DNA of 52,197 nucleotides from Neisseria sicca 4320 (GTDB lineage Bacteria; Pseudomonadota; Gammaproteobacteria; Burkholderiales; Neisseriaceae). This document shows, piece by piece, positions 25,828 through 34,526 of this stretch. The stretch is taken from assembly GCF_000193735.1 (NCBI RefSeq), contig NZ_AEPF01000008.1, positions 1 through 52,197 on the forward strand. The letters run 5' to 3'. Position numbers and translations under genes: made by a program. The notes under the pieces were generated by a model, which was not told the origin of the DNA, made no database searches, and worked only from the letters and a program-made list of their open reading frames with translations. Every line of letters begins with the position of its first letter. Within the stretch, counting starts at the first letter, position 1.

Positions 25828-26262
25828 ATGTTTCTAAATTCTATTCAGCCTGCTGAGGGTGCTACCCACGCCCGTCGTCGTGTGGGTCGTGGTATTGGTA
25901 GCGGTTTAGGTAAAACCGGTGGTCGTGGCCATAAAGGTCAAAAAAGCCGTTCTGGTGGTTTTCATAAAGTAGGTTTTGAAGGCGGTCAAATGCCTTTACA
26001 ACGTCGCCTGCCAAAACGTGGTTTTAAATCATTGACTGCTGCTGCAAATGCTGAGATTCGTTTGAGTGAATTGAACTTACTTGCTGTAAATGAGGTTGAT
26101 GTATTGGTTCTCAAGCAAGCTGGGTTGGTTCCTGCAGCTGTTTCTAATGTGAAAGTTATTGCCTCTGGTGAGCTTTCAAAAGCTGTTGTCCTGAAAGGCA
26201 TTAAGGCCACTAAGGGTGCTAAAGCAGCGATTGAAGCTGCTGGTGGTAAAGTGGAAGAATAA
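25828..26262 (+). CDS. rplO: 50S ribosomal protein L15
   Basis: A 144-aa late-assembly protein with an extended Gly/Arg/Lys-rich N-terminal tail (about residues 15-55) and a globular C-terminal domain. It begins one base after rpmD, implying coupling. Confidence 0.97.
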   Translation: MFLNSIQPAEGATHARRRVGRGIGSGLGKTGGRGHKGQKSRSGGFHKVGFEGGQMPLQRRLPKRGFKSLTAAANAEIRLSELNLLAVNEVDVLVLKQAGLVPAAVSNVKVIASGELSKAVVLKGIKATKGAKAAIEAAGGKVEE

Positions 26263-26275
26263 GGCTTGCATTATA

Positions 26276-27589
26276 GTGGCTAATCAACAATCTTTATCAG
26301 GCTTGTCCAAATTTGGAGATCTGAAAAAACGCCTAACGTTTCTTTTAGGGGCGTTAGTTGTTTTTCGTATTGGTGCTCATATCCCAGTACCTGGCGTAGA
26401 TGCTGTTGCTTTAGCTAAATTATACGAAAGCGCTGGGAACGGAATACTAGGCATGTTGAACATGTTTTCTGGTGGTTCGTTAGAGCGCTTTAGTATATTT
26501 GCAATTGGCATCATGCCATATATTTCAGCATCAATAATTGTTCAGTTGGCTTCTGAAATTATTCCTTCTTTAAAGGCATTAAAAAAGGAAGGTGAGGCTG
26601 GTCGAAAAGTTATTACGAAATATACAAGGTATGGTACGGTACTATTGGCCATCTTACAGAGTTTTGGTGTAGCTACCTTTGTATTCCAGCAAGGTGTAGT
26701 TGTTACTAATTCTTTGGAGTTCCATATTTCTACTGTAGTCAGCTTGGTCACAGGTACAATGTTCCTGATGTGGTTAGGTGAGCAGATTACAGAGCGTGGG
26801 ATTGGGAATGGTATTTCCTTGATCATTACTGCTGGTATTGCTGCAGGTATTCCTTCCGGTATCGCGAGATTATTAGCTTTAACTAGTCAAGGGTCAATTG
26901 GTATGCCGACAGCTGTGTCAATTGTTATTGGTGCGTTACTGTTAATTTATATTGTTGTATATTTTGAAAGTGCTCAGCGTAAAGTTCCCGTGCATTATGC
27001 AAAACGCCAAGTTGGCAGTGGTGTAATGCAAGGTTCAAATACGCATATGCCCTTTAAGTTGAATATGGCAGGCGTAATACCTCCCATTTTTGCATCAAGT
27101 ATTATTTTGTTTCCATCCACTTTGTTAAGTTGGTTTGGTTCTAGTGATACAGGCAGTTTGTTGCATAAAATTGCTGGTTTGCTTCAGCATGGACAAGCTT
27201 TGTATATTTTGCTATTTACAGTGGCAATTATTTTCTTTTGCTATTTTTATACAGCCTTAGTTTTTAGCCCAAAAGAAATGGCAGAGAATTTAAAGAAAAG
27301 TGGTGCTTTCGTGCCAGGAATTCGACCAGGTAAGCAAACTTCGCAATATCTGGAACAGGTTGTGTTGCGCCTCACTTTGTTTGGTGCATTATATATTACA
27401 ACTATTTGTTTAATTCCAGAGTTCTTGACAACAGCTTTGAATGTTCCTTTTTATTTGGGTGGTACATCTTTACTAATTTTAGTTGTAGTGACAATGGACT
27501 TTAGTACCCAAATTAACTCTTACCGCATGACTCAACAATATGAGAGTTTAATGAGCGGTCTTGATATGAAATCTTTATCACGTAAGTAG
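26276..27589 (+). CDS. secY: Protein translocase channel SecY
   Basis: A 437-aa inner-membrane channel with ten membrane segments, the core of SecYEG. I choose the GTG at 26276, which gives the usual Neisseria N-terminus (MANQQSLSGLSKFGDLKKR) and follows AAGG after the rplO stop. A longer frame from 26216 would overlap rplO. The plug and lateral-gate regions are intact, as is cytoplasmic loop 5 (residues about 255-265). The partner SecG is encoded at 46293. Confidence 0.96.
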   Translation: MANQQSLSGLSKFGDLKKRLTFLLGALVVFRIGAHIPVPGVDAVALAKLYESAGNGILGMLNMFSGGSLERFSIFAIGIMPYISASIIVQLASEIIPSLKALKKEGEAGRKVITKYTRYGTVLLAILQSFGVATFVFQQGVVVTNSLEFHISTVVSLVTGTMFLMWLGEQITERGIGNGISLIITAGIAAGIPSGIARLLALTSQGSIGMPTAVSIVIGALLLIYIVVYFESAQRKVPVHYAKRQVGSGVMQGSNTHMPFKLNMAGVIPPIFASSIILFPSTLLSWFGSSDTGSLLHKIAGLLQHGQALYILLFTVAIIFFCYFYTALVFSPKEMAENLKKSGAFVPGIRPGKQTSQYLEQVVLRLTLFGALYITTICLIPEFLTTALNVPFYLGGTSLLILVVVTMDFSTQINSYRMTQQYESLMSGLDMKSLSRK

Positions 27590-27593
27590 AATT

Positions 27594-27812
27594 ATGGCTA
27601 AAGAAGATACCATACAAATGCAGGGGGAGATTCTTGAAACTCTACCTAACGCAACTTTTAAAGTAAAGCTTGAGAATGACCATGTTGTATTAGGTCATAT
27701 TTCCGGGAAAATGCGTATGCACTATATCCGGATCTCTCCTGGGGATAAGGTGACGGTAGAACTGACACCTTATGATTTAACTCGAGCTCGGATTGTCTTT
27801 CGAGCTAGATAG
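27594..27812 (+). CDS. infA: Translation initiation factor IF-1
   Basis: A 72-aa OB-fold (S1-like) protein binding the 30S A site during initiation. Its position between secY and rpmJ is common in beta-proteobacteria and differs from E. coli, where infA lies elsewhere. Confidence 0.97.
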   Translation: MAKEDTIQMQGEILETLPNATFKVKLENDHVVLGHISGKMRMHYIRISPGDKVTVELTPYDLTRARIVFRAR

Positions 27813-27831
27813 AATGATATAAGGAAATATA

Positions 27832-27945
27832 ATGCGTGTACAACCGTCTGTAAAGAAAATTTGCCGCAACTGTAAGATTATCCGTCGTAATCGAGTAGTT
27901 CGTGTAATTTGTACTGATCCTCGTCACAAGCAGCGTCAAGGCTAA
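27832..27945 (+). CDS. rpmJ: 50S ribosomal protein L36 (zinc form)
   Basis: A 37-aa protein, too short for ordinary gene calling. It begins MRVQPSVKKICRNCK and contains the zinc ligands Cys11, Cys14, Cys27 and His32. AAGGAAA lies upstream of the ATG. It sits 19 bases after infA. Confidence 0.96.
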   Translation: MRVQPSVKKICRNCKIIRRNRVVRVICTDPRHKQRQG

Positions 27946-27972
27946 GGGAACTTTTCTTTTAGTAAGACTTTG

Positions 27973-27981
27973 TGGTATAGT
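27973..27981 (+). promoter_or_regulatory. Candidate internal promoter for the alpha segment
   Basis: TGGTATAGT fits an extended -10 (TGnTATAAT) with one change, 30 bases before rpsM. No -35 element is clear. It matches the position of the alpha-operon start in other bacteria. Confidence 0.4.
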
Positions 27982-28010
27982 GACGAACTTTGCCGTTTAA
28001 AGGAAAAAAT

Positions 28011-28373
28011 ATGGCTCGTATTGCAGGGGTGAATATCCCTAATAATGCACATATCGTAATTGGCTTGCAGGCTATTTATGGTATTGGTGCTACTCGTGCT
28101 AAATTGATTTGCGAGGCAGCAAATATTGCTCCCACTACTAAAGCAAAAGATTTGGACGAGGCTCAATTAGACGCTTTGCGTGAACAAGTTGCTAAATATG
28201 AAGTGGAAGGTGACTTGCGTCGTGAAGTAACGATGAGCATCAAACGATTGATGGACATGGGTTGTTATCGTGGTTTCCGTCATCGTCGCGGTTTGCCTTG
28301 TCGTGGTCAACGCACTCGCACAAATGCTCGTACCCGTAAAGGTCCGCGTAAAGCGATTGCTGGTAAAAAATAA
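28011..28373 (+). CDS. rpsM: 30S ribosomal protein S13
   Basis: A 120-aa head protein forming intersubunit bridges and contacting tRNA. The start at 28011 follows AAAGGA and gives MARIAGVNIP; seven extra upstream codons are not conserved. The basic C-terminal tail (RTNARTRKGPRK) is intact. Confidence 0.97.
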   Translation: MARIAGVNIPNNAHIVIGLQAIYGIGATRAKLICEAANIAPTTKAKDLDEAQLDALREQVAKYEVEGDLRREVTMSIKRLMDMGCYRGFRHRRGLPCRGQRTRTNARTRKGPRKAIAGKK

Positions 28374-28392
28374 TTTTTAAGGAATTTTATTA

Positions 28393-28788
28393 ATGGCTAA
28401 AGCAAACACAGCTTCGCGTGTACGTAAAAAAGTACGTAAAACCGTAAGCGAAGGTATTGTGCATGTACATGCTTCTTTCAACAATACCATCATTACAATC
28501 ACTGACCGTCAAGGCAATGCATTGTCTTGGGCTACCTCTGGCGGTGCTGGTTTTAAAGGTTCTCGTAAAAGTACACCATTTGCAGCTCAGGTAGCTGCAG
28601 AAGCAGCTGGTAAAGTTGCCCAAGAATATGGCGTTAAAAATTTAGAAGTTCGTATAAAAGGTCCTGGCCCTGGTCGAGAATCTTCTGTACGTGCACTCAA
28701 CGCTCTTGGTTTTAAAATTACCAGTATTACTGACGTTACTCCGTTGCCTCATAACGGTTGCCGTCCGCCTAAAAAACGTCGTATTTAA
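28393..28788 (+). CDS. rpsK: 30S ribosomal protein S11
   Basis: A 131-aa platform protein near the Shine-Dalgarno helix. The core [18 protein letters not shown] and the C-terminal [12 protein letters not shown] are canonical. Confidence 0.97.
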
Positions 28789-28803
28789 AGGAGTGATTGA
28801 AAC

Positions 28804-29424
28804 ATGGCACGTTATATTGGCCCTAAATGTAAATTGGCACGTCGAGAAGGCACCGATTTATTTTTGAAGAGCGCTCGTCGTTCTTTGGATTCTAAATGTA
28901 AACTTGATTCAGCTCCTGGTCAGCATGGTGCAAAGAAACCACGTTTGTCTGACTATGGCTTGCAATTGCGTGAAAAGCAAAAGATTCGTCGTATTTATGG
29001 CGTTTTAGAACGTCAATTCCGTCGCTATTTTGCAGAAGCAGATCGACGTAAAGGCTCTACCGGTGAATTGCTGCTGCAATTGTTAGAGTCTCGTTTGGAT
29101 AATGTAGTATATCGCATGGGATTTGGCTCGACTCGTGCTGAAGCACGTCAGCTGGTTTCTCATAAAGCAATTACCGTTAACGGTCAGGTTGTAAATATTC
29201 CTTCTTTCCAAGTTAAAGCAGGGGATGTAGTAGCTGTTCGTGAGAAAGCTAAAAAACAAGTTCGTATTCAAGAAGCTTTAAGTTTAGCAACTCAAATTGG
29301 TCTGCCAAGCTGGGTTTCTGTTGATGCAGACAAATTGGAAGGTGTATTTAAAAATATGCCGGATCGTTCAGAGTTAACTGGCGATATTAATGAACAGCTG
29401 GTGGTAGAATTCTACTCTAAATAA
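28804..29424 (+). CDS. rpsD: 30S ribosomal protein S4
   Basis: A 206-aa assembly initiator and fidelity protein. The S4 RNA-binding domain spans about residues 95-155 (SRLDNVVYRMGF onward). In E. coli it represses the alpha operon by binding the rpsM leader. Confidence 0.97.
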   Translation: MARYIGPKCKLARREGTDLFLKSARRSLDSKCKLDSAPGQHGAKKPRLSDYGLQLREKQKIRRIYGVLERQFRRYFAEADRRKGSTGELLLQLLESRLDNVVYRMGFGSTRAEARQLVSHKAITVNGQVVNIPSFQVKAGDVVAVREKAKKQVRIQEALSLATQIGLPSWVSVDADKLEGVFKNMPDRSELTGDINEQLVVEFYSK

Positions 29425-29449
29425 TGCTAGCTCAGTGAGGGACAGTTAA

Positions 29450-30436
29450 ATGCAAAATAGCACAACCGAATTTTTGAAACCTCGTCAAATTGATGTCGAT
29501 ACTTTATCTACAACTCGTGCAAAAGTATCTATGCAGCCGTTTGAGCGCGGTTTTGGTCATACTTTAGGTAATGCTTTGCGTCGTATCTTACTGTCATCCA
29601 TGAATGGTTTTGCTCCTACCGAAGTTGCCATCTCTGGTGTGTTGCACGAATACTCTACTGTTGATGGCGTTCAAGAAGATGTTGTTGATATTTTATTGAA
29701 TGTCAAAGGTATTGTATTTAAGCTGCATGGACGCGGACAAGTTCAGTTAACTTTGAGAAAGTCAGGTGCCGGTGCAGTTGCTGCCGGTGATATCGAATTG
29801 CCACATGATGTGGAAGTTTTAAATCCTGAGCATATTATTTGTCATTTGGCTGAGAACGGTCAAATTGAGATGGAAATCAAAGTTGAGCAGGGTCGTGGCT
29901 ACCAATCTGTTTCCGGTCGTCGTGTTGTCCGCGATGAGAACCGTCAGATTGGTGCAATTCAGTTGGATGCGAGCTTTTCGCCCATCAGTCGTGTTAGCTT
30001 TGAAGTTGAACCTGCACGCGTAGAGCAACGTACGGATTTAGATAAGTTGGTTTTGGATATTGAAACCGATGGTTCTATTGATCCTGAAGAAGCTGTACGT
30101 AGTGCCGCTCGTATTTTAATTGATCAAATGTCTATCTTTGCTGATTTGCAAGGTACTCCAGTAGAAGAAGTTGAAGAAAAAGCTTCTCCTATTGATCCTA
30201 TCTTGCTGCGTCCGGTAGATGATTTGGAGTTAACTGTACGTTCAGCTAATTGTCTGAAAGCTGAAGATATTTATTATATCGGCGATTTGATTCAACGTAC
30301 TGAAACAGAGCTTCTTAAAACTCCGAATTTGGGTCGTAAGTCTTTGAATGAAATCAAAGAGGTGTTGGCGTCTAAAGGATTGACACTGGGTTCCAAATTG
30401 GAAGCTTGGCCGCCTGTAGGCTTAGAAAAGCCGTAA
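29450..30436 (+). CDS. rpoA: RNA polymerase alpha subunit
   Basis: A 328-aa subunit that nucleates RNA polymerase assembly. The N-terminal dimerisation domain (to about residue 235) contains the GFGHTLGNALRRILLSSM motif. After a linker, the C-terminal domain (LTVRSANCLKAEDI, then NLGRKSLNEIKEVL) binds UP elements and activators. Confidence 0.98.
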   Translation: MQNSTTEFLKPRQIDVDTLSTTRAKVSMQPFERGFGHTLGNALRRILLSSMNGFAPTEVAISGVLHEYSTVDGVQEDVVDILLNVKGIVFKLHGRGQVQLTLRKSGAGAVAAGDIELPHDVEVLNPEHIICHLAENGQIEMEIKVEQGRGYQSVSGRRVVRDENRQIGAIQLDASFSPISRVSFEVEPARVEQRTDLDKLVLDIETDGSIDPEEAVRSAARILIDQMSIFADLQGTPVEEVEEKASPIDPILLRPVDDLELTVRSANCLKAEDIYYIGDLIQRTETELLKTPNLGRKSLNEIKEVLASKGLTLGSKLEAWPPVGLEKP

Positions 30437-30460
30437 GTTTGAAGATTAAAGGATAATGAC

Positions 30461-30838
30461 ATGCGTCATCGTAATGGTAACCGCAAATTAAACCGTACAA
30501 GCAGCCATCGCGCTGCAATGCTGCGTAATATGGCGAACTCATTGTTGACTCACGAGACTATCGTGACAACTTTGCCTAAAGCTAAAGAATTGCGCCGCGT
30601 AGTAGACCCCTTGATTACATTGGGTAAAAAACCTTCCTTAGCAAACCGTCGTTTGGCATTCGACCGCACTCGTGATCGTGATGTTGTGGTCAAATTGTTT
30701 GATGAATTGGGTCCACGTTTTGCTGCCCGAAATGGTGGCTATGTTCGTGTGCTGAAGTATGGTTTCCGCAAAGGCGATAATGCCCCGTTAGCACTCGTAG
30801 AATTAGTTGATAAAGCTGATAATACAGTTAGCGAATAA
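30461..30838 (+). CDS. rplQ: 50S ribosomal protein L17
   Basis: A 125-aa protein near the tunnel exit and the last gene of the superoperon. The N-terminus MRHRNGNRKLNRTSSHR is canonical. Confidence 0.97.
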   Translation: MRHRNGNRKLNRTSSHRAAMLRNMANSLLTHETIVTTLPKAKELRRVVDPLITLGKKPSLANRRLAFDRTRDRDVVVKLFDELGPRFAARNGGYVRVLKYGFRKGDNAPLALVELVDKADNTVSE

Positions 30839-30851
30839 TTGCTTCGAAATT

Positions 30852-30885
30852 AAGTGTCATCCGCATTGCGGATGACACTTTTTAT
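30852..30885 (+). terminator. Terminator of the ribosomal superoperon
   Basis: A perfect GC-rich inverted repeat (AAGTGTCATCCGC paired with GCGGATGACACTT) with a short loop, followed by TTTTT-A-TT. It has no DUS. AT-rich DNA without any gene follows to about 31110. Confidence 0.92.
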
Positions 30886-31113
30886 TGTTAATTCAAGATT
30901 TTGAATTGTATGCTATAAATTATTTTTTAGTTTAGGTAATTATTTATTTATCGTTATTTGTTTGTGTTTGAAGTTTTTTCATTTTTCGTGTTTTGAAACA
31001 AATTTCTTTACTTTAATAGAGCGTTTCATTTTGGACAAAGTGCTAAGATTGATTTGGAAAATTACTTTTGTAAAGTATTTTGCTTTATGAAAACTTGTAT
31101 TTTTAGACGATCT

Positions 31114-31141
31114 TTTGCCAAAATAAACAGATCTGTATAAA
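31114..31141 (+). promoter_or_regulatory. Promoter of the thiamine operon
   Basis: TATAAA at 31136-31141 with TTTGCC/TTGCCA 15-16 bases upstream. The predicted start near 31148 lies just before the riboswitch P1 helix, which supports the assignment. Confidence 0.55.
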
Positions 31142-31152
31142 CTTGATATTTT

Positions 31153-31245
31153 CTTGTCGGAGTGCTGTTTGTTCCCGCAAACAGCTGAGACCGCGCCAGC
31201 GGAATCCGTAGAACCTGTCGGGGTAATGCCTGCGTAGGAAACAAG
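31153..31245 (+). promoter_or_regulatory. TPP riboswitch (THI element)
   Basis: The conserved CTGAGA motif (31184-31189) and the GAACCTG...GGGTAATGCCTGCGTAGGAA segment are both present, and P1 closes between CTTGT (31153-31157) and ACAAG (31241-31245). Binding of thiamine pyrophosphate is expected to lower expression of thiO and downstream genes. The 120 bases after the aptamer hold the expression platform. Confidence 0.93.
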
Positions 31246-31298
31246 CTGTCAAACGCCTTTTCAGGCTTCTGGTCCCTTTCCCGCATTTCCCGCCATTC

Positions 31299-31364
31299 GG
31301 TGGATTCCGCTTCCATCTCATCTTTCGTCCTCACGACTGCCCAAATACTGCAAAGGAATCCACC
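31299..31364 (+). promoter_or_regulatory. Riboswitch expression platform hiding the thiO ribosome site
   Basis: GGTGGATTCC (31299-31308) is perfectly complementary to GGAATCCACC (31355-31364), which contains part of the AAGGA ribosome site and abuts the ATG. The helix would block translation. No T-rich terminator is seen, so control is probably translational. Confidence 0.65.
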
Positions 31365-32459
31365 ATGCCCCGTATCGCCATTTTCGGCGGCGGCCTCTGC
31401 GGCCGCTTGACTGCCTTACAACTTTCAGAACAAGGTTTATCGGTTGCCCTCTTTGACAAAGGCGGACGCAAAGGTGAAAACGCCGCCGCTTATGTTGCCG
31501 CCGCCATGCTCGCACCTGCGGCTGAAGCGGTCGAGGCTACGCCTGAAGTCATCAAACTGGGCAGGCAGAGCATTCCGCTGTGGCGCAACATTAGAGGTCG
31601 TCTGAAAACACTGACCATGATGCAAGAAAACGGCAGCCTGATTGTATGGCACGGTCAGGACAAGCCATTATCCGGCGAGTTCGTGCGCCATCTCAAACGC
31701 GGCGGCGTGGCGGATGACGAAATCGTCCGTTGGCATGCCGATGAAATCGCCGAACGCGAACCGCAACTCGGCGGACGTTTTTCAGACGGCATCTACCTGC
31801 CAACCGAAGGTCAGCTCGACGGGCGACAGATGTTGTCTGCACTTGCCGACGCTTTGGACGAACTGAACGTCCCTTGCCACTGGGAACACGAATGCGCCCC
31901 CGAAGACCTGCAAGCCCAATACGACTGGCTGATCGACTGCCGCGGCTACGGCGCCAAAACTGCGTGGAACCAATCCCCCGAACACACCAGCACCTTGCGC
32001 GGCATACGCGGCGAAGTGGCGCGGGTTTATACACCCGAAATCACACTCAACCGCCCCGTGCGCCTCCTGCACCCGCGTTATCCGCTCTACATCGCCCCGA
32101 AAGAAAACCACGTCTTCGTCATCGGCGCGACCCAAATCGAAAGCGAAAGCCAAGCCCCCGCCAGCGTGCGTTCCGGGCTGGAACTCTTGTCCGCGCTCTA
32201 TGCCGTCCACCCCGCCTTCGGCGAAGCCGACATCCTCGAAATCGCCACCGGCCTGCGCCCCACGCTCAATCACCACAACCCCGAAATCCGTTACAGCCGC
32301 GCCCGACGCCTGATTGAAATCAACGGCCTTTTCCGCCACGGCTTCATGATTTCCCCCGCCGTAACCGCCACCGCCGTCAGATTGGCAGTCGCCCTGTTTG
32401 ACGGAAAAGATGCGCCCGAACGTGATGAAGAAAGCGGTTTGGCGTATATTGAAAGATAA
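31365..32459 (+). CDS. thiO: FAD-dependent glycine oxidase ThiO
   Basis: A 364-aa flavoenzyme of the DAO family that oxidises glycine to iminoacetate (dehydroglycine) for thiazole synthesis by ThiG. The N-terminal dinucleotide motif (IAIFGGGLCGRLTA) binds FAD, and the C-terminal glycine-rich ATGLRPTLNHHNPEI region is family-typical. First gene under the TPP riboswitch. A DUS lies in frame near 31594, encoding GRLKT at about residues 78-82. The pathway context makes a different amino-acid oxidase unlikely. Confidence 0.9.
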   Translation: MPRIAIFGGGLCGRLTALQLSEQGLSVALFDKGGRKGENAAAYVAAAMLAPAAEAVEATPEVIKLGRQSIPLWRNIRGRLKTLTMMQENGSLIVWHGQDKPLSGEFVRHLKRGGVADDEIVRWHADEIAEREPQLGGRFSDGIYLPTEGQLDGRQMLSALADALDELNVPCHWEHECAPEDLQAQYDWLIDCRGYGAKTAWNQSPEHTSTLRGIRGEVARVYTPEITLNRPVRLLHPRYPLYIAPKENHVFVIGATQIESESQAPASVRSGLELLSALYAVHPAFGEADILEIATGLRPTLNHHNPEIRYSRARRLIEINGLFRHGFMISPAVTATAVRLAVALFDGKDAPERDEESGLAYIER

Positions 32460-32484
32460 ATTTGAGGTCGTCTGAAAACGCCGC

Positions 32485-32515
32485 GCTATCAGTTTTATAC
32501 GCTATCAGTTTTATA
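32485..32515 (+). repeat. 16-bp tandem duplication
   Basis: GCTATCAGTTTTATAC is repeated almost twice, just before the ribosome site of the methyltransferase-like gene. A recent slippage or small duplication. Confidence 0.7.
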
Positions 32516-32526
32516 AAGGTAACAAT

Positions 32527-32985
32527 ATGAATTTAGAAACCAAAATTCCGCCGCCGGCGATATGTTTTATTTGTGCGTTGTTGATGTACGTCTTTGCCCA
32601 AGTGTCGGCGTTGGCCGGCATACTGCCGCGCTTTCCTATATTGTTGTCGGTTGTTTTGATGGTGTTTGGGACGGCATTGGGCGTATTAGGTGTGCGGGCG
32701 TTTCGTCGTGTGCGCACGACCATCAGCCCGTTCAACCCCGAACAAACCGAACACTTTGTTTCAGACGGCGTGTACCGTTTCAGCCGCAACCCGATGTATG
32801 CGGGTATGGGCTGCTGGCTGGTTGCATGGGCGGGCTATTTGGCGCACCCGCTGCCGTGGTTGTTTTTGGCTGCATTTGTTGTCTATATGACACGCTTTCA
32901 AATCATGCCCGAAGAACGCGTTTTGGCGCAGAAATTCGGTGCAGAGTACGAGTCTTACTATCGGCGCGTCCGCCGTTGGTTATAA
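32527..32985 (+). CDS. Isoprenylcysteine methyltransferase-like membrane protein
   Basis: A 152-aa integral membrane protein of the ICMT/phospholipid methyltransferase (PEMT-like) superfamily, with about four hydrophobic segments. The SRNPMYAG motif near residue 87 and the C-terminal PEERVLAQKFGAEYESYYRR motif form the SAM-binding site in this family. Bacterial members have no agreed substrate. It lies between thiO and thiE but has no known thiamine role; it starts 67 bases after thiO, past a DUS. Confidence 0.8.
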   Translation: MNLETKIPPPAICFICALLMYVFAQVSALAGILPRFPILLSVVLMVFGTALGVLGVRAFRRVRTTISPFNPEQTEHFVSDGVYRFSRNPMYAGMGCWLVAWAGYLAHPLPWLFLAAFVVYMTRFQIMPEERVLAQKFGAEYESYYRRVRRWL

Positions 32986-33127
32986 AAGCGGGAGCTTCCC
33001 ATCAAGTATCATCCGTCTTCTACTTTACGGCATAAATATGAATACTCGATGTTTTCAGACGACCCCATTAGATGGCTATACCAAGCTGCTCACTTTCATT
33101 AAACAATAAAACAAAAAGGAAAACGTC

Positions 33128-33775
33128 ATGATTGAACAAGCAATAGGAAACCTGTCAGGTATCTTTTGGATTTTCCTGCTCGTCATTCCCCTGCTTTTCT
33201 TGAAAGCATTTCTCCAAAATCCCAAAGTAAAAGGACGCATAGGCGAACGGGCAGTCCGTTCAGTAATCGGAAAAGATTTGGATGAAGAAACCTATATCGA
33301 ATTTCACGATTTGATTATTCCGTCCCGCAGCGGCACGACGCAAATCGACCATATTTATGTTTCAATTTTTGGGATATTTGTCATAGAAACCAAAAATTAC
33401 ACAGGTTGGATTTTCGGCAACGAGAAGCAATCGAAATGGACTCAAGTCGTCTATAAGCAGAAACACTACTTTCAAAATCCGTTACGCCAAAATTACGCAC
33501 ACATCAAAGCATTATCCGAACTGCTGCAACTGCCGGAAGAAAAATTTCATTCGATGGTGGTTTTCCTCGGCGATTGTGAGTTGAAAACGCAAATGCCGCC
33601 GAATGTCTGCCGTATCAGACAGGCAGCATCCTATATCAGACGTTTTCAGACGACCTTATTGCTGCCACAGGAAATAGAAGCAACAACCGCCGTGCTGTCT
33701 TCAAACGAATACCAAGCCGATGGAGAAAAACTGCGGGCGCATACCGAACGCCTGCAAGAACGCCATCAGCGATAA
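33128..33775 (+). CDS. NERD-domain protein
   Basis: A 215-aa protein with an N-terminal membrane anchor (about residues 10-30) and a NERD (nuclease-related) domain at about residues 37-150. Visible landmarks are GRIGERAV, QIDHIYVSIFGIFVIETKNYTG (the acidic/ExK-like core of the restriction-nuclease fold) and a C-terminal helical part. NERD proteins are predicted nucleases of uncertain role. A DUS is read in frame near 33643 (FQTTLLL). It is followed 17 bases later by thiE, so it is probably cotranscribed with thi genes. Confidence 0.82.
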   Translation: MIEQAIGNLSGIFWIFLLVIPLLFLKAFLQNPKVKGRIGERAVRSVIGKDLDEETYIEFHDLIIPSRSGTTQIDHIYVSIFGIFVIETKNYTGWIFGNEKQSKWTQVVYKQKHYFQNPLRQNYAHIKALSELLQLPEEKFHSMVVFLGDCELKTQMPPNVCRIRQAASYIRRFQTTLLLPQEIEATTAVLSSNEYQADGEKLRAHTERLQERHQR

Positions 33776-33792
33776 CTTAAAAGGACACCCCC

Positions 33793-34410
33793 ATGACCTT
33801 CCCACCCCTAAAATCCCCGCTTAAATTCTACGCCGTCGTTCCCACAGCCGATTGGGTGGAACGCATGGTCAAAGCAGGTGCCGACACGGTGCAACTGCGC
33901 TGTAAAACCCTGCACGGCGATGAATTGAAACGCGAAATCGCCCGCTGCGTCGCCGCCTGTCAGGGCAGCCGTACACAGCTTTTTATCAACGACCACTGGC
34001 GCGAGGCGATAGAAGCAGGCGCATACGGCGTGCATCTCGGACAAGAAGACATGGACACCGCCGACCTTGCCGCCATTGCCGCCGCCGGTTTGCGTTTGGG
34101 TTTGAGTACACACTCCGTCGCCGAACTCGACCGCGCCCTGTCCGTACATCCCAGCTACGTCGCCAGCGGCGCGATTTTCCCGACCACGACCAAGCAAATG
34201 CCCACCGCCCCGCAAGATTTGGACAAACTGCGCGAATATGTGAAACAGGCAGGCGGCACGCCCGTCGTCGCCATCGGCGGCATCGATTTGAACAACGCCC
34301 GAGCCGTCCTTGCTACCGGCGTTCCCTCTCTCGCCGTCGTCCGCGCCGTTACCGAAGCGGCAAATCCCGAAGCCGTGGTTAAAGCGTTTCGGGCTTTGTG
34401 GAATGAATAA
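33793..34410 (+). CDS. thiE: Thiamine phosphate synthase ThiE
   Basis: A 205-aa TIM-barrel enzyme coupling the pyrimidine pyrophosphate HMP-PP with thiazole phosphate to form thiamine phosphate. Conserved blocks are present: QLRCKTL (diphosphate-binding), FINDHW, GVHLGQEDM, GAIFPTTTK and AIGGIDLNNA. GGA follows the NERD gene stop. Confidence 0.94.
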   Translation: MTFPPLKSPLKFYAVVPTADWVERMVKAGADTVQLRCKTLHGDELKREIARCVAACQGSRTQLFINDHWREAIEAGAYGVHLGQEDMDTADLAAIAAAGLRLGLSTHSVAELDRALSVHPSYVASGAIFPTTTKQMPTAPQDLDKLREYVKQAGGTPVVAIGGIDLNNARAVLATGVPSLAVVRAVTEAANPEAVVKAFRALWNE

Positions 34411-34442
34411 GGTCGTCTGAAAACCAAATTTCAGACGACCTG
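34409..34442. terminator. thiE terminator (inverted DUS pair)
   Basis: DUS arms at 34409-34422 and 34429-34440 overlap the thiE stop codon (TAA then GGTCGTC). It ends the thiO-thiE segment, ahead of a convergent gene. Confidence 0.75.
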
Positions 34443-34526
34443 CTCAATTAGGATATTCGATTGCCGTTATTTCGGATGCCATACAGGCACCAGCGGGCAT
34501 AACGGCGTAAAGAATAATCGGCGGAT

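Noticed and set aside
26270..26290. Correia-like TATAGTGG at the secY start
   Set aside because: The match is short and imperfect, has no inverse partner, and lies in a conserved coding start.
31062..31334. Two short bottom-strand open frames before thiO
   Set aside because: They lie over the TPP riboswitch and its promoter and have no ribosome sites.
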